A stretch of DNA of 64,000 nt from Bacteroidales bacterium (GCA_017531225.1 JAFXLL010000014.1:221190-285189); one strand, 5' to 3'; positions 18,591-27,249 are shown, counted from the first letter of the stretch. Translations and numbers: made by a program. Notes: generated by a model not told the origin, from the sequence alone.

Positions 18591-19394
18591 TTACTTCGAT
18601 CCCATAACAAGGGAGAGTGCCTTCTCAGCGGAATCGAATTCCAGCGTCAGCTCGCTATAATGGTGCGCGTCTGATGAAATAATCATCGGAACCCCCATCT
18701 TATGGGCTTCGACCATCAGCCAAGGCGAAGGGTAGAAGCCATTGTAGCGCTTCTTGTAAATACCTCTTGTGTTGATCTCCATGATCAAGCCTTTTTGATG
18801 GATGAGGTCGAGGGTTTCCAAGGCCAGTTTGTGGTACCAAGGCTCATCTTCGTGGAAATACCGGTCGCGGTTATGCATCTTGATCTTGTCGAAATGTGCG
18901 ATGATATCGAACTCTTCATGCTCGATCATAGAGTTGGTCTGGTCATAGAAACATCTTACAGCCTTACGGATATCGCCGTCGAAAAACTTTTGCAGGCCTT
19001 CGTCATAGATTTCCCACTTGGGTCCGTCAATAAACCAGAGTTCCTCTGGATTGGAGGAATGACCAACCAAATGCACGCCACCGATAAGGTAATCCAAATG
19101 ATACTTTTCCTTGGTTGAGGCAAAAGGTTCGGAAACGCCAGGTACAAAATCGGTTTCCAATCCGCAAAGGATCTCGATTTGATCCTTGAATTCCTCTTTT
19201 AGTGCAGCGATTTCCTTGATGTAATCGGGCATCCGTTCTGCCTTTACGGCGAAGGTAGTTTCAAAAGGCAAGGGTCCATGTTCCGAGAAACCGAGCTTGA
19301 TTAATCCTTGACGGATGGCTTCTTCCACTATTTCTCTCGGAGTGGATTTGCCGTCAGAGTAGATGCTGTGGGTATGTAGGTTGAAGTTTTGCAT
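18591..19394 (-). CDS. PHP-domain histidinol-phosphatase-like hydrolase
   Basis: 267-residue PHP-family metal-dependent phosphoesterase, most like HisK-type histidinol phosphatase. Metal-ligand motifs appear in order: NLHTHSIYSDG at the start, SEHG near 38, GLETDF near 78, GGVHLV near 104, IIAHFDKI near 165 and SSDAHH near 240. It is the last of three minus-strand genes (pgi, U32, PHP), 1 base after the U32 stop. No other his gene is here, so the substrate is not certain. Confidence 0.85.
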   Translation of the reverse strand: MQNFNLHTHSIYSDGKSTPREIVEEAIRQGLIKLGFSEHGPLPFETTFAVKAERMPDYIKEIAALKEEFKDQIEILCGLETDFVPGVSEPFASTKEKYHLDYLIGGVHLVGHSSNPEELWFIDGPKWEIYDEGLQKFFDGDIRKAVRCFYDQTNSMIEHEEFDIIAHFDKIKMHNRDRYFHEDEPWYHKLALETLDLIHQKGLIMEINTRGIYKKRYNGFYPSPWLMVEAHKMGVPMIISSDAHHYSELTLEFDSAEKALSLVMGSK

Positions 19395-19395
19395 C

Positions 19396-20637
19396 TTATG
19401 CGTTTTCGGAAATGATTTTATAAACCTTATCCCCTCTGCGAACCACTGCTTTCACAGGTATGGAGCAGAGATCGCCCTTGATGGCTTGTTTCACTGGACC
19501 GTCATCAAGGCGGAGTTCACGGATGGTATCTTCATAAACGCCGGTGGTGGGACCGATGATCATGATGGGATCATCAATGTTGAGGTCGTGGGTCTCCACA
19601 CGGATCTCGGCCACGCTGAGCTTGCTGAAATAGTTGGTCACTGTGCCGATGAAGAGTTTGGTTTGGGTGGCCTGCGAGCCGTACTGTTCCGACCATTCGA
19701 AGGTGCGGCGACCTAGGTAATAACCGTCCCAGAAACCGCGGTTGTAGACGCTCTTCAGGCGTTCCATCCATGCGTCAATCTTCTCTTGGGTGAAGGTGCC
19801 TTCCTGAATGGCTTTTATGGCTTCATGATAGACTTCCACGGTCATCTTGGTGTATTCGGGCGAACGGCCACGGCCTTCGATCTTCAAGACTTCCACGCCG
19901 GCATCCAAGACCCGATCCAAGAAGGGCAGGGTGCAGAGGTCTTTGGGCGACATGATGTATTGGTTTTCCAAAGCCAGTTCGTAACCCTCTTCACGTTCCT
20001 TTACGTCGTAACCACGACGGCAAAGCTGTAGGCATGCGCCACGATTCGATGAAGAATTGAAGATGTCTTGGCTCAAGTTGCACTTGCCTGAGATAGCCAT
20101 GCACAAGGCACCATGGCAGAACACCTCGATGCGCACCAACTCACCATGGGGACCGCGAATTTGTTGCCGCTCGATCTCTTCGGTGATATGCTTCACTTGA
20201 TCAATGTTGAGCTCACGGGCGGTTACCATTACATCAGCGAATTGGGAGTAATATTTCACAGCCTCCAAGTTGGTGATGTTGCATTGGGTGGACATGTGGA
20301 CCTCCACGCCGATCTTTCTAGCGTATTGGATCACGCTTTGGTCAGAGGCAATGATGGCCGAAATGCCGTTGGCCTTGATGGCATCAAGCAGTTGATGCAT
20401 CTCTTCCATCTCTTCGTCGTAGATCACCGTGTTGACAGTGACATAACTCTTCACACCGTTGGCGTTACAAGTCTCAGCGAGTTGCCTAAGGTCGTCCAAG
20501 GTAAAGTTCTTGGCCGATCTTGATCTCATATTTAGCTTTCCGATGCCAAAATACACGCTTCCGGCACCAGCTTGTATGGCGGCTGCCAGGGCTTCGTACG
20601 AGCCCACTGGAGCCATAATCTCGATATTCTTTTTCAC
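19396..20637 (-). CDS. Peptidase U32-family protein (tRNA/rRNA hydroxylation TrhP/RlhA-like)
   Basis: 413 residues of the U32 family. Several members, despite the name, hydroxylate tRNA uridine-34 (TrhP) or 23S rRNA (RlhA) rather than act as proteases. The family signature is present: EVFCHGALCMAISGKCNLS at about 172-190. More Cys follow (GACLQLCRR), fitting an Fe-S or metal role. The start codon is GTG at 20637, overlapping the pgi stop as GTGA, a sign of translational coupling. The C-terminal U32-associated barrel is at about 325-410. The exact substrate cannot be chosen from sequence. Confidence 0.9.
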   Translation of the reverse strand: MKKNIEIMAPVGSYEALAAAIQAGAGSVYFGIGKLNMRSRSAKNFTLDDLRQLAETCNANGVKSYVTVNTVIYDEEMEEMHQLLDAIKANGISAIIASDQSVIQYARKIGVEVHMSTQCNITNLEAVKYYSQFADVMVTARELNIDQVKHITEEIERQQIRGPHGELVRIEVFCHGALCMAISGKCNLSQDIFNSSSNRGACLQLCRRGYDVKEREEGYELALENQYIMSPKDLCTLPFLDRVLDAGVEVLKIEGRGRSPEYTKMTVEVYHEAIKAIQEGTFTQEKIDAWMERLKSVYNRGFWDGYYLGRRTFEWSEQYGSQATQTKLFIGTVTNYFSKLSVAEIRVETHDLNIDDPIMIIGPTTGVYEDTIRELRLDDGPVKQAIKGDLCSIPVKAVVRRGDKVYKIISENA

Positions 20638-21968
20638 TTTTCCAGTCTCTTATTCAAAGCTTCGGTTTGTGCTTCAAAGCCTTTCTTTCCTAACAGGGCA
20701 AACATATTCTTCTTGTAAGCTTCCACGCCAGGTTGGTCGAAGGGATTCACCTCGAGCATATAGCCGCTCAGGGCGCAGCCCATCTCGAAGAAGTAGATCA
20801 ACTGACCGAGCACGTAAGCTGAGATCTCGGGGATGACGATGCGGATGTTCGGCACGCCACCGTCTTCGTGTGCGAGCATGGTACCCAGTTCAGCCTTGTG
20901 GTTGACTTCGGAGATGCGTTTGCCGGCGATGTAATTCAGCTGGTCGAGGTCCTCATTTTCCATTGGGATGCGCAGCTCGTGGTCAGAGTTCTCCACCGAA
21001 ATGACGGTCTCAAACAGGTTGCGGATGCCGTCTTGGATGTACTGTCCCATGGAATGGAGGTCGGTGCTGAAGGTGACCGAAGCGGGAAAGATACCCTTGC
21101 CGTTCTTGCCGTGGCTTTCGCCGTAAAGCTGTTTCCACCATTCGCTGAAATACACCAACCGAGGCTCATAGTTGACCATAATTTCGTTGGTCTTACCCAT
21201 GCCGTAAAGGATATGACGCACCACAGCGTATTCCGACACGAAGTTGCCGTTCAGCGTGGGATTGCTCTTGCACAGCTTTTCGATTTCAATAGCACCGTTA
21301 ATGAGTTGGCGGATGTCGATACCTGCCATGGCAATGGGCAACAAGCCTACGGGAGTCAACACGGAGAAACGGCCGCCTACATCATCGGGGACGATATAGG
21401 TCTTATAGCCTTTCACGTTGGCAAGCTGTTTCAAAGCGCCTTTGGCCTTGTCGGTGATGGCGATGATGCGTGAAGCAGCCTCCTGTTCGCCGTATTTATT
21501 AATAATATGTTGTTTCAGGATGCGGAAGGCAATGGCAGGCTCAGTGGTGGTGCCCGACTTGGAAATCACCGCCATCGAATAATCCTTCTTGTCGAGGATG
21601 GCCATGAGCTCATGGAGGTAATCCTCGCTCATGTTATGGCCGGCATACACCACCAAAGGCTTGGCATCAGTCAAGGGCGCAAAATGGTTTTGCAGTGCCT
21701 CGATGACGGCACGGGCACCTAAATAGGAGCCACCGATGCCTATGACCACGAAGATCTCTGATTTCTTGCGAAGATTAGCGGCTGTCTTCTCTATGTCGGC
21801 AATCAGGCTTTCGTCGATTTCCGAAGGCAGGTTCACCCAGCCAAGGAAGTCGTTGCCGGCTCCAGTGCGGTTGTAAATGGTGTTGTAAGTCGATGCAATT
21901 TGCGACTCGTAGGATTGCATCATTTCCTTATTGACGAAGGAATTGGTGTGGGTAAGTTCAAGTTTCAT
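20634..21968 (-). CDS. pgi: Glucose-6-phosphate isomerase
   Basis: Interconverts glucose-6-phosphate and fructose-6-phosphate. It has 444 residues, the shorter bacterial type. SIS-domain phosphate-binding motifs are visible (VIGIGGSYLGARA near 75-87; SKSGTTTEPAIAF). The active-site region GESHGKNGKGIFPASV is present, with a second signature nearer the C-terminus. I place the start at ATG 21968, because the in-frame ATG 12 codons upstream leaves no room for the promoter at 21986-21993. It is first of three genes with U32 and PHP. Confidence 0.97.
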   Translation of the reverse strand: MKLELTHTNSFVNKEMMQSYESQIASTYNTIYNRTGAGNDFLGWVNLPSEIDESLIADIEKTAANLRKKSEIFVVIGIGGSYLGARAVIEALQNHFAPLTDAKPLVVYAGHNMSEDYLHELMAILDKKDYSMAVISKSGTTTEPAIAFRILKQHIINKYGEQEAASRIIAITDKAKGALKQLANVKGYKTYIVPDDVGGRFSVLTPVGLLPIAMAGIDIRQLINGAIEIEKLCKSNPTLNGNFVSEYAVVRHILYGMGKTNEIMVNYEPRLVYFSEWWKQLYGESHGKNGKGIFPASVTFSTDLHSMGQYIQDGIRNLFETVISVENSDHELRIPMENEDLDQLNYIAGKRISEVNHKAELGTMLAHEDGGVPNIRIVIPEISAYVLGQLIYFFEMGCALSGYMLEVNPFDQPGVEAYKKNMFALLGKKGFEAQTEALNKRLEK

Positions 21969-21985
21969 AACATAAGAATTTGATG

Positions 21986-21993
21986 CAAATATA
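21986..21993 (-). promoter_or_regulatory. Bacteroidetes -7 element for pgi
   Basis: On the minus strand the bases read TATATTTG, an exact TAnnTTTG match, 17 bases upstream of the pgi ATG. It lies immediately downstream of the hairpin that would end the small RNA at 21995-22107. Confidence 0.6.
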
Positions 21994-21994
21994 G

Positions 21995-22107
21995 TCAAAA
22001 ACAAGAAAATCCCTACCGAGGCAGGGATTTTCTAGAACCAAAAACCAAAATTTATGAAACCTTTAATCTGCAACCTCATCGAGGTTGCAAGGTTATTGAT
22101 AAGAACC
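21995..22107 (-). ncRNA. Candidate small RNA upstream of pgi (own promoter and terminator)
   Basis: About 110 bases on the minus strand with no reading frame of note. Transcription would start just after the promoter at 22112-22144. The 5' part folds as TGCAACCTC/GAGGTTGCA (plus 22069-22089), with outer AACCT/AGGTT pairing. A T-rich single-stranded middle follows, then a perfect 11-bp hairpin AGAAAATCCCT/AGGGATTTTCT (22004-22033) leading into TGTTTTTG, like an intrinsic terminator. It does not match the 6S, tmRNA or SRP RNA features I know. The boundaries are inferred, and a pgi leader with an attenuator is the main alternative. Confidence 0.5.
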
Positions 22108-22111
22108 GCTG

Positions 22112-22144
22112 CAAAATTACGACATTTTTTTTATTTAATGCAAA
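22112..22144 (-). promoter_or_regulatory. Strong Bacteroidetes-type promoter for the candidate small RNA
   Basis: On the minus strand TTTG (plus 22141-22144), 21 bases, then TAATTTTG (plus 22112-22119). The spacing is the same as in the pheT promoter. It lies back to back with the response-regulator promoter at 22153-22160. Confidence 0.65.
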
Positions 22145-22152
22145 AAAATATT

Positions 22153-22160
22153 TAATTTTG
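22153..22160 (+). promoter_or_regulatory. Bacteroidetes -7 element for the RprY-like regulator
   Basis: TAATTTTG, an exact TAnnTTTG match, 27 bases before the ATG at 22188. The -33 position is only T-rich. Confidence 0.5.
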
Positions 22161-22187
22161 TTAGCACATTCTTAAAAACTACTTAAA

Positions 22188-22877
22188 ATGGCACAGAAGA
22201 TCAATATTCTTTTAGCAGAAGATGACAAAAATCTCGGAGTCATTCTTAAGAAGTATCTGGAAACGAAGGAAATGCCTGTCACTTTATGCGCTGATGGCGC
22301 AGAGGCGCTCAAGGCCTTTAAGGAGGGCAATTTCAACTTTTGTATTTTTGATATCATGATGCCTCTTATGGACGGCTTCACCCTGGCCCGTGCGGTCAAG
22401 AAACTGGACAAACGTGTACCCATTGTATTTTTAACTGCGAAATCCGATCAAAAAGATATTATCGAAGGATTTAAGTTGGGCGCTGACGATTACATCACCA
22501 AGCCTTTCAGCATGGATGTGCTGGTGCTGCGTATCCAAGCGATTTATAACCGAACCATGATCAACGCCCCAGCCCCGACATCCTTCAAACTCGGGTCGTT
22601 CACTTTCGATGCCCCACGCCACCTCCTTGTAAAAGGGGAGGAACGGCGCAAACTGACTTCGAAAGAGGCCGACTTGCTGTTGCTGTTATGTGAGAACATG
22701 AACGAAACACTCGAACGGAGCGTTGCACTGAACAAGGTGTGGTACGAGGATTCGTATTTCAATGCCCGTTCAATGGACGTTTATGTTACTAAGTTGCGTA
22801 AGTATTTCAAGGACGAGCCCAATGTAGAGTTGGCCAACGTCCACGGTGTCGGCTTCAAGTTGCTAGTCAAATCCTAA
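22188..22877 (+). CDS. RprY-like OmpR-family response regulator
   Basis: 229 residues. The receiver domain (about 5-120) has acidic residues Glu11-Asp12, phospho-acceptor Asp55 (CIFDIMMP), Thr83 and Lys105. A winged-helix DNA-binding domain (about 132-228) ends in MDVYVTKLRKYF...VHGVGFKL. The motif GFKLGADDYITKPFSMDVL is very like Bacteroides RprY. No histidine kinase is adjacent, so the partner is encoded elsewhere. Its 3' end overlaps the convergent serine hydrolase by 15 bases. Confidence 0.9.
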   Translation: MAQKINILLAEDDKNLGVILKKYLETKEMPVTLCADGAEALKAFKEGNFNFCIFDIMMPLMDGFTLARAVKKLDKRVPIVFLTAKSDQKDIIEGFKLGADDYITKPFSMDVLVLRIQAIYNRTMINAPAPTSFKLGSFTFDAPRHLLVKGEERRKLTSKEADLLLLLCENMNETLERSVALNKVWYEDSYFNARSMDVYVTKLRKYFKDEPNVELANVHGVGFKLLVKS

Positions 22878-24065
22878 CGCTGGATTGATAGAAGCCGCTG
22901 GAATTTGTGCCGCAGGATCGTTGAAGAATTCCCATAGTGACTCACCTGAAACACCAGCGTCAGTGTTGGTGAGGATGATGAGGACGCGGTCTTGTTCCAT
23001 GTCGCGGATGAAATAGGTGCGGTACCCCTTCCACCATCCGAAGTGGTATCGCACTCCGGGATGTTTGTCGCTCATTCGCCATCCAAAGCCGTAGTTTTCG
23101 CCTTTTATCCACGTGGGTGATCCGGGAATGAAGGCTTCACGTTGGATGGTGTCAGGGAGGAAGGTGTTGTATTGCAACGCCAAATGGAACTTATATAGAT
23201 CGTCGACAGTGGAGTACATTACTTTGTCGCCGACCACCCCATTTAGATAGTCGTCCTGAGCTCTTCTGGCGCCTTTACGAAGCATATCGTGTCCCTGAAC
23301 ATCCGTTTCGACATAGGTTTTCAGTCGATCAACGTCACGCAGATTGTAGATGTAGGAATGGTCCATGCCCAAGGGAGCAAAGACATTCTCCTGCATGAAA
23401 TCCTCGAAATGCTGACCTGAGATTCGCTCAATGACACTGGCCAAAAGCACATAGTTCACATTAGTGTAATGGAAGGTGATGTCGGGCTGGTTATAGGGGT
23501 CAGGTAGGTGTGTGCCATAGAGTTTGATGACATCTTCGTTGCGAAGAGGGACGCATCGATCGGGCCATTGTTCGTCGGCCAAGACCTCGTATCGCGATAG
23601 GCCTGAGCGATGATTGAGCAGATGGCGTATGGTGATGCCTTCGTAGGGGAACTCAGGGATGTATTTCGTAAGCTGATCGTCGTAATCCAACTTACCTTGG
23701 AAATGCAGTAGCATAATGGCTTCAGCGGTGAACATCTTCGACACTGAGGCCAGCTGGAATTGGTCGTCAATTTGTATGGAATCCTTCGGTCTGACAAGAT
23801 TGCGCCATCCATAAGCCTTCCTGAATAGAATCTTTCCGCCTTCGGCATACAGCACAGCACCATTCAAACCTTGGGTCTTACGCATTTCGTTGAAGGCTTT
23901 CTCGGTATTGGCGATGCAACGCTCGATCTTATCCTTGCCTAATTCGATAAAGAGACTGTCAGTATTCAGCTCTGGCACGTTCTTTTGATGATGCCGTCCG
24001 CAAGATGAGAGCAGTAAGGCTGTTAATCCGAGGGCAATTAATATGGTTCCAGCGAGATTCTTCAT
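22863..24065 (-). CDS. Lipoprotein serine hydrolase (class C beta-lactamase/DD-peptidase family)
   Basis: 400-residue lipoprotein with signal ending in LLLSSC (Cys22). It belongs to the beta-lactamase-fold serine hydrolases. The nucleophile motif SVSK (in QLASVSKMF, near 112) is present, as is a YTN-type motif (FHYTNVNY), and HFGWWKG stands where the third motif is expected. Such proteins may cut D-amino-acid peptides or esters. Resistance should not be assumed. The start was set at 24065 because upstream in-frame codons run through the promoter region and the lipoprotein signal begins here. Confidence 0.87.
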   Translation of the reverse strand: MKNLAGTILIALGLTALLLSSCGRHHQKNVPELNTDSLFIELGKDKIERCIANTEKAFNEMRKTQGLNGAVLYAEGGKILFRKAYGWRNLVRPKDSIQIDDQFQLASVSKMFTAEAIMLLHFQGKLDYDDQLTKYIPEFPYEGITIRHLLNHRSGLSRYEVLADEQWPDRCVPLRNEDVIKLYGTHLPDPYNQPDITFHYTNVNYVLLASVIERISGQHFEDFMQENVFAPLGMDHSYIYNLRDVDRLKTYVETDVQGHDMLRKGARRAQDDYLNGVVGDKVMYSTVDDLYKFHLALQYNTFLPDTIQREAFIPGSPTWIKGENYGFGWRMSDKHPGVRYHFGWWKGYRTYFIRDMEQDRVLIILTNTDAGVSGESLWEFFNDPAAQIPAASINPALGFD

Positions 24066-24074
24066 AAAAAGAGG

Positions 24075-24082
24075 CAAAGATA
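24075..24082 (-). promoter_or_regulatory. Bacteroidetes -7 element for the serine hydrolase, very close to the start
   Basis: On the minus strand it reads TATCTTTG (exact TAnnTTTG), with only 9 bases between its end and the ATG at 24065. If used, it would give an almost leaderless mRNA. Confidence 0.45.
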
Positions 24083-24095
24083 GAGAATTTTTTTG

Positions 24096-24103
24096 TAATT
24101 TTG
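24096..24103 (+). promoter_or_regulatory. Bacteroidetes -7 element for the DEAD-box helicase
   Basis: TAATTTTG, an exact TAnnTTTG match, 29 bases before the ATG at 24133. It is divergent from the serine hydrolase element. Confidence 0.55.
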
Positions 24104-24132
24104 CCGCACTTTTTTGATTACAAAACAAATTC

Positions 24133-26223
24133 ATGTCACAATTTACAGATTTTGGATTGAACTCCGCTCTGTTGAAGGCTATAGAGGAGCTGGGGTTTGA
24201 AAATCCTATGCCAATACAGGAACAAGCAATTCCTGTGTTGTTGGAATGCGACACCGATTTTGTCGGTCTCGCTCAGACGGGAACTGGAAAGACAGCCGCA
24301 TTCGGACTGCCTCTGCTCCAGAAGATTGACCCCTCACAGCGCTCAGTGCAAGCGCTGATTCTCTGTCCTACTCGTGAGCTCTGCATGCAAATCACCAAGG
24401 ACCTCCGCAACTATGCGAAGTACATCCCCGAAATCCTCATCGTGCCGGTTTATGGCGGCGCCAGCATCGAACTTCAGTTCAAGGATCTGGCTAAGAAACC
24501 GCAGATCATCGTGGCTACGCCTGGCCGCTTGCGCGATATGATTCGCCGCAATCGTGTCGACTTCACCAATGTGAAGACCATGGTCCTCGACGAGGCCGAC
24601 GAGATGCTTAACATGGGCTTCCAGGAAGAGGTTGACGACATCCTTGAGTACATGCCCAAGGAGCGTAACACCATGCTTTTTTCGGCTACCATGCCGAAAG
24701 AGGTGGAAGCCATTCTTAACAAGTACATGACCGATCCCGTGAAGGTGGCCGTGGGTGAACGCAACTCGGGTACCGCCAACGTGGATCACCGTTATTACAT
24801 GATGGCCGCCAAGGACCGTTACTCGGTGCTGAAGCGCATCATCGACTACACGCCGTCCATCTATGGCATCATCTTCTGCCGTACCAAACTCGAGACTCAG
24901 GAGATTGCCGACAGCCTCATCCAGGATGGCTATAACGCTGCAGCCCTGCATGGTGACCTCTCACAGGCCATGCGCGACAACGTGATGGATCACTTCCGCA
25001 AACGTAGCCTGCAGCTTTTGGTGGCTACCGACGTGGCCGCTCGTGGCATCGACGTGAAGGAATTGACGCATATCATCAACTACAATCTGCCTGACGATAT
25101 TGAGACCTACGTACACCGTAGCGGCCGTACAGGTCGTGCTGACAAACGTGGTATCTGCATTAGCTTGGTACACCTTCGTGAGAAGCACAAGATCAAACAG
25201 ATCGAGAAGATCGTGGGTCGTCCTATCGAACGTGCAATGATTCCTACAGGTAAGGAAGTCTGCGAGAAACAGCTGTTCAATCATATCGACCGTATTGAGC
25301 ATGTCGACATCAACCGTGAGGACATTGACGATTATTTGCCCGTCATCTTCAAGAAGTTGGAATGGATGAGCCGTGAGGAACTGATCACCCGCATGGTGGC
25401 TTTGAACTTTAACCGTTTCCTCGATTACTATAAGGATGCCGTCGACCTCAACGCTGATGACAAGGCTGAAAAGAAAGACAAGGCTGAACGCAAGAAGGAA
25501 CGCGACCGCATGGATGAGACCATGAAACGCCTTTACTTCGGCATGGGTAAGAACGACCATGTGCTGCCACAAAAGATTATCGGTAAGATCAATGATGTCA
25601 CCCATACCAAGAATATCCCGATCGGCCGTATCGACCTCTTCCCTGACTTTTCTTATGTCGACGTGGAAGAGAGCTTCGTTCCTATGATCCTTGAGTGCTT
25701 CTCCGATCCACGTAAGAACCCTCAGGGTATTGTGGTGGAGGTGGCTAAGGAACAGCCTAAGCGTGAAAAGAAAGCTGCTGCTCCTGAAGGTGAGAAGAAG
25801 GATCGTGGCGAGAAGAAAGAGCGTCGAGAGAAAAAGGAACGCCGTGACGAGGACCGCCCAAAATACAAAGTGGAGCGTTCACGTGATGGCCACGAGTGGC
25901 TTGATCCCGATTGGCGCGAGCATCTGGAAGACATAGATGTGTTCGTTGATGACGAAGATACCCGTCCAAGTCGTAAGAAACGTAACGAAGAGCGTGGCTT
26001 TGGCGCTAAGAAGGATTCCCGCTCGAAGGGCTTCCGCTCCAGCGACTATGACATAGGTCCGCGTTCTTCAAAGAGTTCATCGGGAAGTTCTTCAAAGGGT
26101 TCGTCGAAGAGTTCGTCAAGAGGCTCATCTTCGAAGGAATCTGGTCGCGGCCGTCGTGGTGCTGCCCGTAATGAGGAACCAAAGTATTATGCCCCAAAGC
26201 ATCGTGGTGGAAGGCGTAAGTAA
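24133..26223 (+). CDS. DEAD-box RNA helicase with DbpA-like domain and charged tail
   Basis: 696-residue ATP-dependent RNA helicase. Motifs run in order: the Q-motif region PMPIQEQAIPVLL, Walker A AQTGTGKT (near 55-62), PTREL, DEAD (near 154), SAT and HRSGRTGR (near 332). An Arg/Lys/Glu linker follows at about 440-460. A DbpA-type RNA-binding fold is seen at about 475-545 (KIIGKINDVTHTKNIPIGRIDLF). The tail from about 550 is Lys/Glu/Arg-rich, then Ser/Arg/Gly-rich, and probably disordered. It resembles DeaD/CsdA helicases for ribosome assembly and cold growth. Its 3' end overlaps the likely menA start. Confidence 0.93.
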   Translation: MSQFTDFGLNSALLKAIEELGFENPMPIQEQAIPVLLECDTDFVGLAQTGTGKTAAFGLPLLQKIDPSQRSVQALILCPTRELCMQITKDLRNYAKYIPEILIVPVYGGASIELQFKDLAKKPQIIVATPGRLRDMIRRNRVDFTNVKTMVLDEADEMLNMGFQEEVDDILEYMPKERNTMLFSATMPKEVEAILNKYMTDPVKVAVGERNSGTANVDHRYYMMAAKDRYSVLKRIIDYTPSIYGIIFCRTKLETQEIADSLIQDGYNAAALHGDLSQAMRDNVMDHFRKRSLQLLVATDVAARGIDVKELTHIINYNLPDDIETYVHRSGRTGRADKRGICISLVHLREKHKIKQIEKIVGRPIERAMIPTGKEVCEKQLFNHIDRIEHVDINREDIDDYLPVIFKKLEWMSREELITRMVALNFNRFLDYYKDAVDLNADDKAEKKDKAERKKERDRMDETMKRLYFGMGKNDHVLPQKIIGKINDVTHTKNIPIGRIDLFPDFSYVDVEESFVPMILECFSDPRKNPQGIVVEVAKEQPKREKKAAAPEGEKKDRGEKKERREKKERRDEDRPKYKVERSRDGHEWLDPDWREHLEDIDVFVDDEDTRPSRKKRNEERGFGAKKDSRSKGFRSSDYDIGPRSSKSSSGSSSKGSSKSSSRGSSSKESGRGRRGAARNEEPKYYAPKHRGGRRK

Positions 26224-27112
26224 ATGGATGAAAGCAGCACGGCCAAGGACCGTGCTGCTTTCGTTATCCGGGGTGATGATGGGCTGCTTCTTAGCAGCTT
26301 CAACGGGGTTGAGAAATCCCGTTGTATGGTTGTTATGTGCGTTGACCGCCATCATTCTTCAGGTGCTATCCAACCTTGCCAATGATTATGGCGACTTTAA
26401 AAAAGGCGTTGACAATGCCCACCGCACAGGGCCCCAGCGTACCCTCCAAAGCGGTGCCATCACTGAAAGGCAGATGCGTATTGGCATCGCCGTCACTGCC
26501 GCCATCGCTTTTGTCACTGGCGCCTTGTTGATCTTTGTCTTTGCCCGATTGACATGGCGTGAATTGGCCGTTTTTGCAGCTTTGGGCGTCGGTGCGGTAT
26601 TAGCAGCCATGCTTTACACTCTGGGTAAACATCCGTATGGCTACCGAGGTCTTGGCGATCTGTTTTGTTTCCTGTTCTTCGGCTGGGTAGCCGTAGTGGG
26701 AACTTATTATCTCTCTACAAAAAGCCTTGACTTCGCTGTTTTGCTTCCTGCTACGGCGATGGGTTTTCTATCCAATGCTGTGCTGAACATCAACAACATG
26801 CGCGATTACGAGAACGACAAGGCCAACGGCAAAAACAGCCTCGTGGTGAAGGTTGGCTTGAAGTGGGCTTTTGCCTATCATGTCTTTTTGATTGTTGGGG
26901 CTTTCCTCTGTCTTTCGGTCTTTTTGTGGCTGAAACAGGCTCCATGGTATGCATTCGCTTTTTGGTTGCTATTCCCATTGTTTGCAAAGGATCTCATTAC
27001 CATTAGGAAGAAGTTCGAGTCGGGCCATCTCGACCCAATGCTCCCAAAGCAGGTGGTGCATACTTTTTTGCTGACCATAGTCTTCGGAATTATGCTTCTC
27101 TTAGCGTCTTGA
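26189..27112 (+). CDS. menA: 1,4-dihydroxy-2-naphthoate polyprenyltransferase MenA
   Basis: UbiA-family membrane enzyme that adds the isoprenoid tail to dihydroxynaphthoate in menaquinone synthesis. About 307 residues with eight or nine hydrophobic helices. The first Asp-rich motif is NDYGDFKKGVDN and the second NNMRDYENDKANGK, both conserved for prenyl-diphosphate binding. I favour the ATG at 26189 because it keeps the family's Trp just before KAARPRT. This overlaps the helicase by 35 bases; the ATG at 26228 is the alternative. No other men genes are nearby. Confidence 0.92.
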   Translation: MPQSIVVEGVSKWMKAARPRTVLLSLSGVMMGCFLAASTGLRNPVVWLLCALTAIILQVLSNLANDYGDFKKGVDNAHRTGPQRTLQSGAITERQMRIGIAVTAAIAFVTGALLIFVFARLTWRELAVFAALGVGAVLAAMLYTLGKHPYGYRGLGDLFCFLFFGWVAVVGTYYLSTKSLDFAVLLPATAMGFLSNAVLNINNMRDYENDKANGKNSLVVKVGLKWAFAYHVFLIVGAFLCLSVFLWLKQAPWYAFAFWLLFPLFAKDLITIRKKFESGHLDPMLPKQVVHTFLLTIVFGIMLLLAS

Positions 27113-27124
27113 AGAGACGCAATG

Positions 27125-27154
27125 AAAAAAGGACACCAGATGACTCTGATGTCC
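27125..27154 (-). terminator. Rho-independent terminator of tRNA-Pro
   Basis: Inverted repeat GGACACCAGA (27131-27140) / TCTGATGTCC (27145-27154), one G-T pair, 4-base loop. On the minus strand it is followed by a T-run (the A-run at 27125-27130), 6 bases after the tRNA end. Confidence 0.85.
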
Positions 27155-27159
27155 TTTCG

Positions 27160-27233
27160 TCGGAGTGGCCCGACTCGAACGGGCGACCGCTTGCACCCCA
27201 TGCAAGAATGCTAGCCAACTGCACCACACCCCG
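27160..27233 (-). tRNA. tRNA-Pro (anticodon GGG)
   Basis: The minus strand folds as a complete cloverleaf: acceptor CGGGGTG / CACTCCG (one G-T pair), D arm GTGC/GCAT, and anticodon stem CTTGC/GCAAG with loop ATGGGGT, giving anticodon GGG after U33. The T arm is GCCCG/CGGGC with loop TTCGAGT. The discriminator base is A and CCA is not encoded. The C1-G72 pair and A73 fit bacterial tRNA-Pro. It reads codons CCC and CCU. Confidence 0.93.
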
Positions 27234-27249
27234 ATTGCATTTGCGGCTG

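Noticed and set aside
26156..26188. The longest menA start at 26156
   Set aside because: It would extend deep into the helicase tail and adds residues not expected before the conserved start of MenA; 26189 or 26228 fit better.
27104..27120. Small inverted repeat GCGTCT/AGACGC over the menA stop as a terminator
   Set aside because: The stem is only 6 bp and no T-run follows on the plus strand.
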